Position numbers and translations under genes: made by a program. 64,000 bases of DNA from an uncultured Eubacteriales bacterium (lineage in GTDB: Bacteria > Bacillota > Clostridia > Oscillospirales > Acutalibacteraceae): NCBI GenBank assembly GCA_951801675.1, contig CATONX010000007.1:38515-102514 (forward strand). Reading direction: 5' to 3'. This document shows, piece after piece, positions 63,061 through 64,000 of this stretch (position 1 is the stretch's first letter; each line of letters opens with the position of its first letter). The notes under the pieces were generated by a model. It did no database searches and was not told where the DNA came from. It saw only the letters and a list, made by a program, of their open reading frames with translations.

Positions 63061-64000
63061 TTACAGTTTTTTTCGCAGTTTTCCCGTTATCAGCAGCACC
63101 ACTGGAATTCCCGCTCCCATCACCAGGTTTACGGGCAAAATCAGCTGGGTATACAGCCGGCGCAGCTCCAGCGTGTTGCTGCCGATCGCCAGGGAAAGCA
63201 CAAACACCAGAATCGCAAAAACATTTGCGTAAGCGTTGGGTTTGTGGGCGCCGGAGAGAAAGCCGGTGAGCTTTAAGCATAAAAAGGCCAGAAGGGTGAC
63301 GATGACAAAATCCCCCACCGTCAGCGCCGCCACCACAGCTGCTTCCACCCGCTCGATGGTGCCAAACAGGGACACGCTTTTCGCGGCGGCGAAAAACGGA
63401 AAGCTCATTTTGGAAACCGTGTCATACCCAAACAGCCCCACCGGAATTGCCACCACCAGCACCATAAAGACGGAGAGAATGCCGACGGCGATCAGCCCTC
63501 CCTTTTGAAAGCGATGCCGGTCCCGCAGATTGTCCGAGAAAAAGAGAAAGACCACCATGTAACAAAGGATAGCGGTAAAAATCACACCGCCGCCCAATAC
63601 CGGCAGGGTATCCTGCCAAGAAACCGGGGTCAGGTTCTCCGTCTCCACCGATTGGCTCAAAGCCCCGTAGCAGACCGCGTAAACCGCCACAATGGCAAAG
63701 AAGAAAAGCGTGCCTGCCCGGGCAAGGGATTTAAGCCCCAGCTTAACCGTATAGAGGACGGCAAACAGCATGACCACCAGAAAGACGGCGATGCTCGTTT
63801 CGGTAAAGATGGTGGTGACGATGCGTTCCCCGAACTGGCGCAGGTAAAAGGCGCACAGCAAGGTCCCCCACAGCAGGTAGAGGAGATTGACCGCTATCCC
63901 CACCGGCTTGCCGAGCACCTGGCAAAACACCTCCGACAGCCCCCGTTCTCCCATATGCCGCACCAGGTATCCGTACAGGAAAAAAAGGGGCAGAAAAAGG
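63061..64000 (-). CDS. GerAB/ArcD-family spore germination permease (N-terminus outside window)
   Basis: At least 312 residues; the frame stays open to the window end, reading LFLPLFFLYGYLVRHMGERG there. Eight or more membrane helices are visible, with GLSEVFCQVLGKPVGIAVNLLYLLW, LRQFGERIVTTIFTETS, VKLGLKSLARAGTLFFF and FGTIERVEAAVVA as landmarks of the GerAB (GerA-family B subunit) family, which is related to amino-acid permeases and senses or carries germinants at the inner spore membrane. GerAA and GerAC partners would lie beyond the window. It suggests the organism sporulates. Confidence 0.8.
   Translation of the reverse strand, partial: LFLPLFFLYGYLVRHMGERGLSEVFCQVLGKPVGIAVNLLYLLWGTLLCAFYLRQFGERIVTTIFTETSIAVFLVVMLFAVLYTVKLGLKSLARAGTLFFFAIVAVYAVCYGALSQSVETENLTPVSWQDTLPVLGGGVIFTAILCYMVVFLFFSDNLRDRHRFQKGGLIAVGILSVFMVLVVAIPVGLFGYDTVSKMSFPFFAAAKSVSLFGTIERVEAAVVAALTVGDFVIVTLLAFLCLKLTGFLSGAHKPNAYANVFAILVFVLSLAIGSNTLELRRLYTQLILPVNLVMGAGIPVVLLITGKLRKKL

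Overview
The window looks like a chromosomal piece of a spore-forming anaerobic Firmicute of class Clostridia, probably in or near the Oscillospirales (Ruminococcaceae or Acutalibacteraceae). This is inference from gene content: dgt-dnaG-rpoD order, [FeFe]-hydrogenase maturases with a TM1266-type regulator, a Trp T-box, Rrf2/CymR-like cysteine control, a GerAB-type germination permease, and strong Shine-Dalgarno sequences on a GC-rich background. No rRNA, tRNA, CRISPR array, phage or insertion sequence was recognised.

Layout. 1-2.4 kb: the end of a Gfo/Idh/MocA oxidoreductase, then small regulators (SLOG/YpsA-like, ribbon-helix-helix, XRE). 2.4-8 kb, minus strand: Rrf2 regulator, rpoD, dnaG, dgt, a YigZ-family protein and rpmE. 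8.2-12.5 kb, plus strand: secA and a corA-type Mg transporter behind a candidate leader peptide. 12.8-17.5 kb, minus strand: thiM-thiE-HAD-thiD and a DEAD-box helicase. 17.8-21.7 kb, minus strand: TM1266-hydE-hydG-hydF behind a leader with an intrinsic terminator and a candidate antiterminator arm. 22-23.2 kb: PfkB sugar kinase.

23.5-33.8 kb, minus strand, is one polysaccharide operon: a polyprenyl-phosphate sugar transferase, two GT2 enzymes, rfbA-rfbD-rfbB-rfbC for dTDP-L-rhamnose, a Wzm/Wzt-type exporter and a tandem-domain GT2. 34-35.4 kb: a K+/H+ antiporter. 36-38.2 kb: metY-cysK, divergent from two tandem Rrf2 regulators. 39.4-46.4 kb: T-box-trpE-trpGD(fused)-trpC-trpF-trpB-trpA. 46.7-52.6 kb: VOC protein, hemolysin III, radical SAM enzyme, Na+:alanine symporter, DEDDh exonuclease and a ThuA-SDR fusion. 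52.7-64 kb, cell envelope: TetR-MMPL exporter-heptad protein, a DHHW/MBOAT O-acylation pair, YhgE/Pip, and a GerAB-type permease cut by the window end.

The most interesting point is upstream of metY-cysK. A 26-codon leader ORF with a good ribosome-binding site ends ...RRMCLCLFHK. Its Cys codons lie in or beside the 5' arm of a hairpin whose 3' arm abuts the metY Shine-Dalgarno. That is the layout of a cysteine-sensing translational attenuator. The hyd-operon leader and the corA leader ORF are second-rank candidates for undescribed cis-regulation. All of this is read by eye; no searches or folding programs were run.
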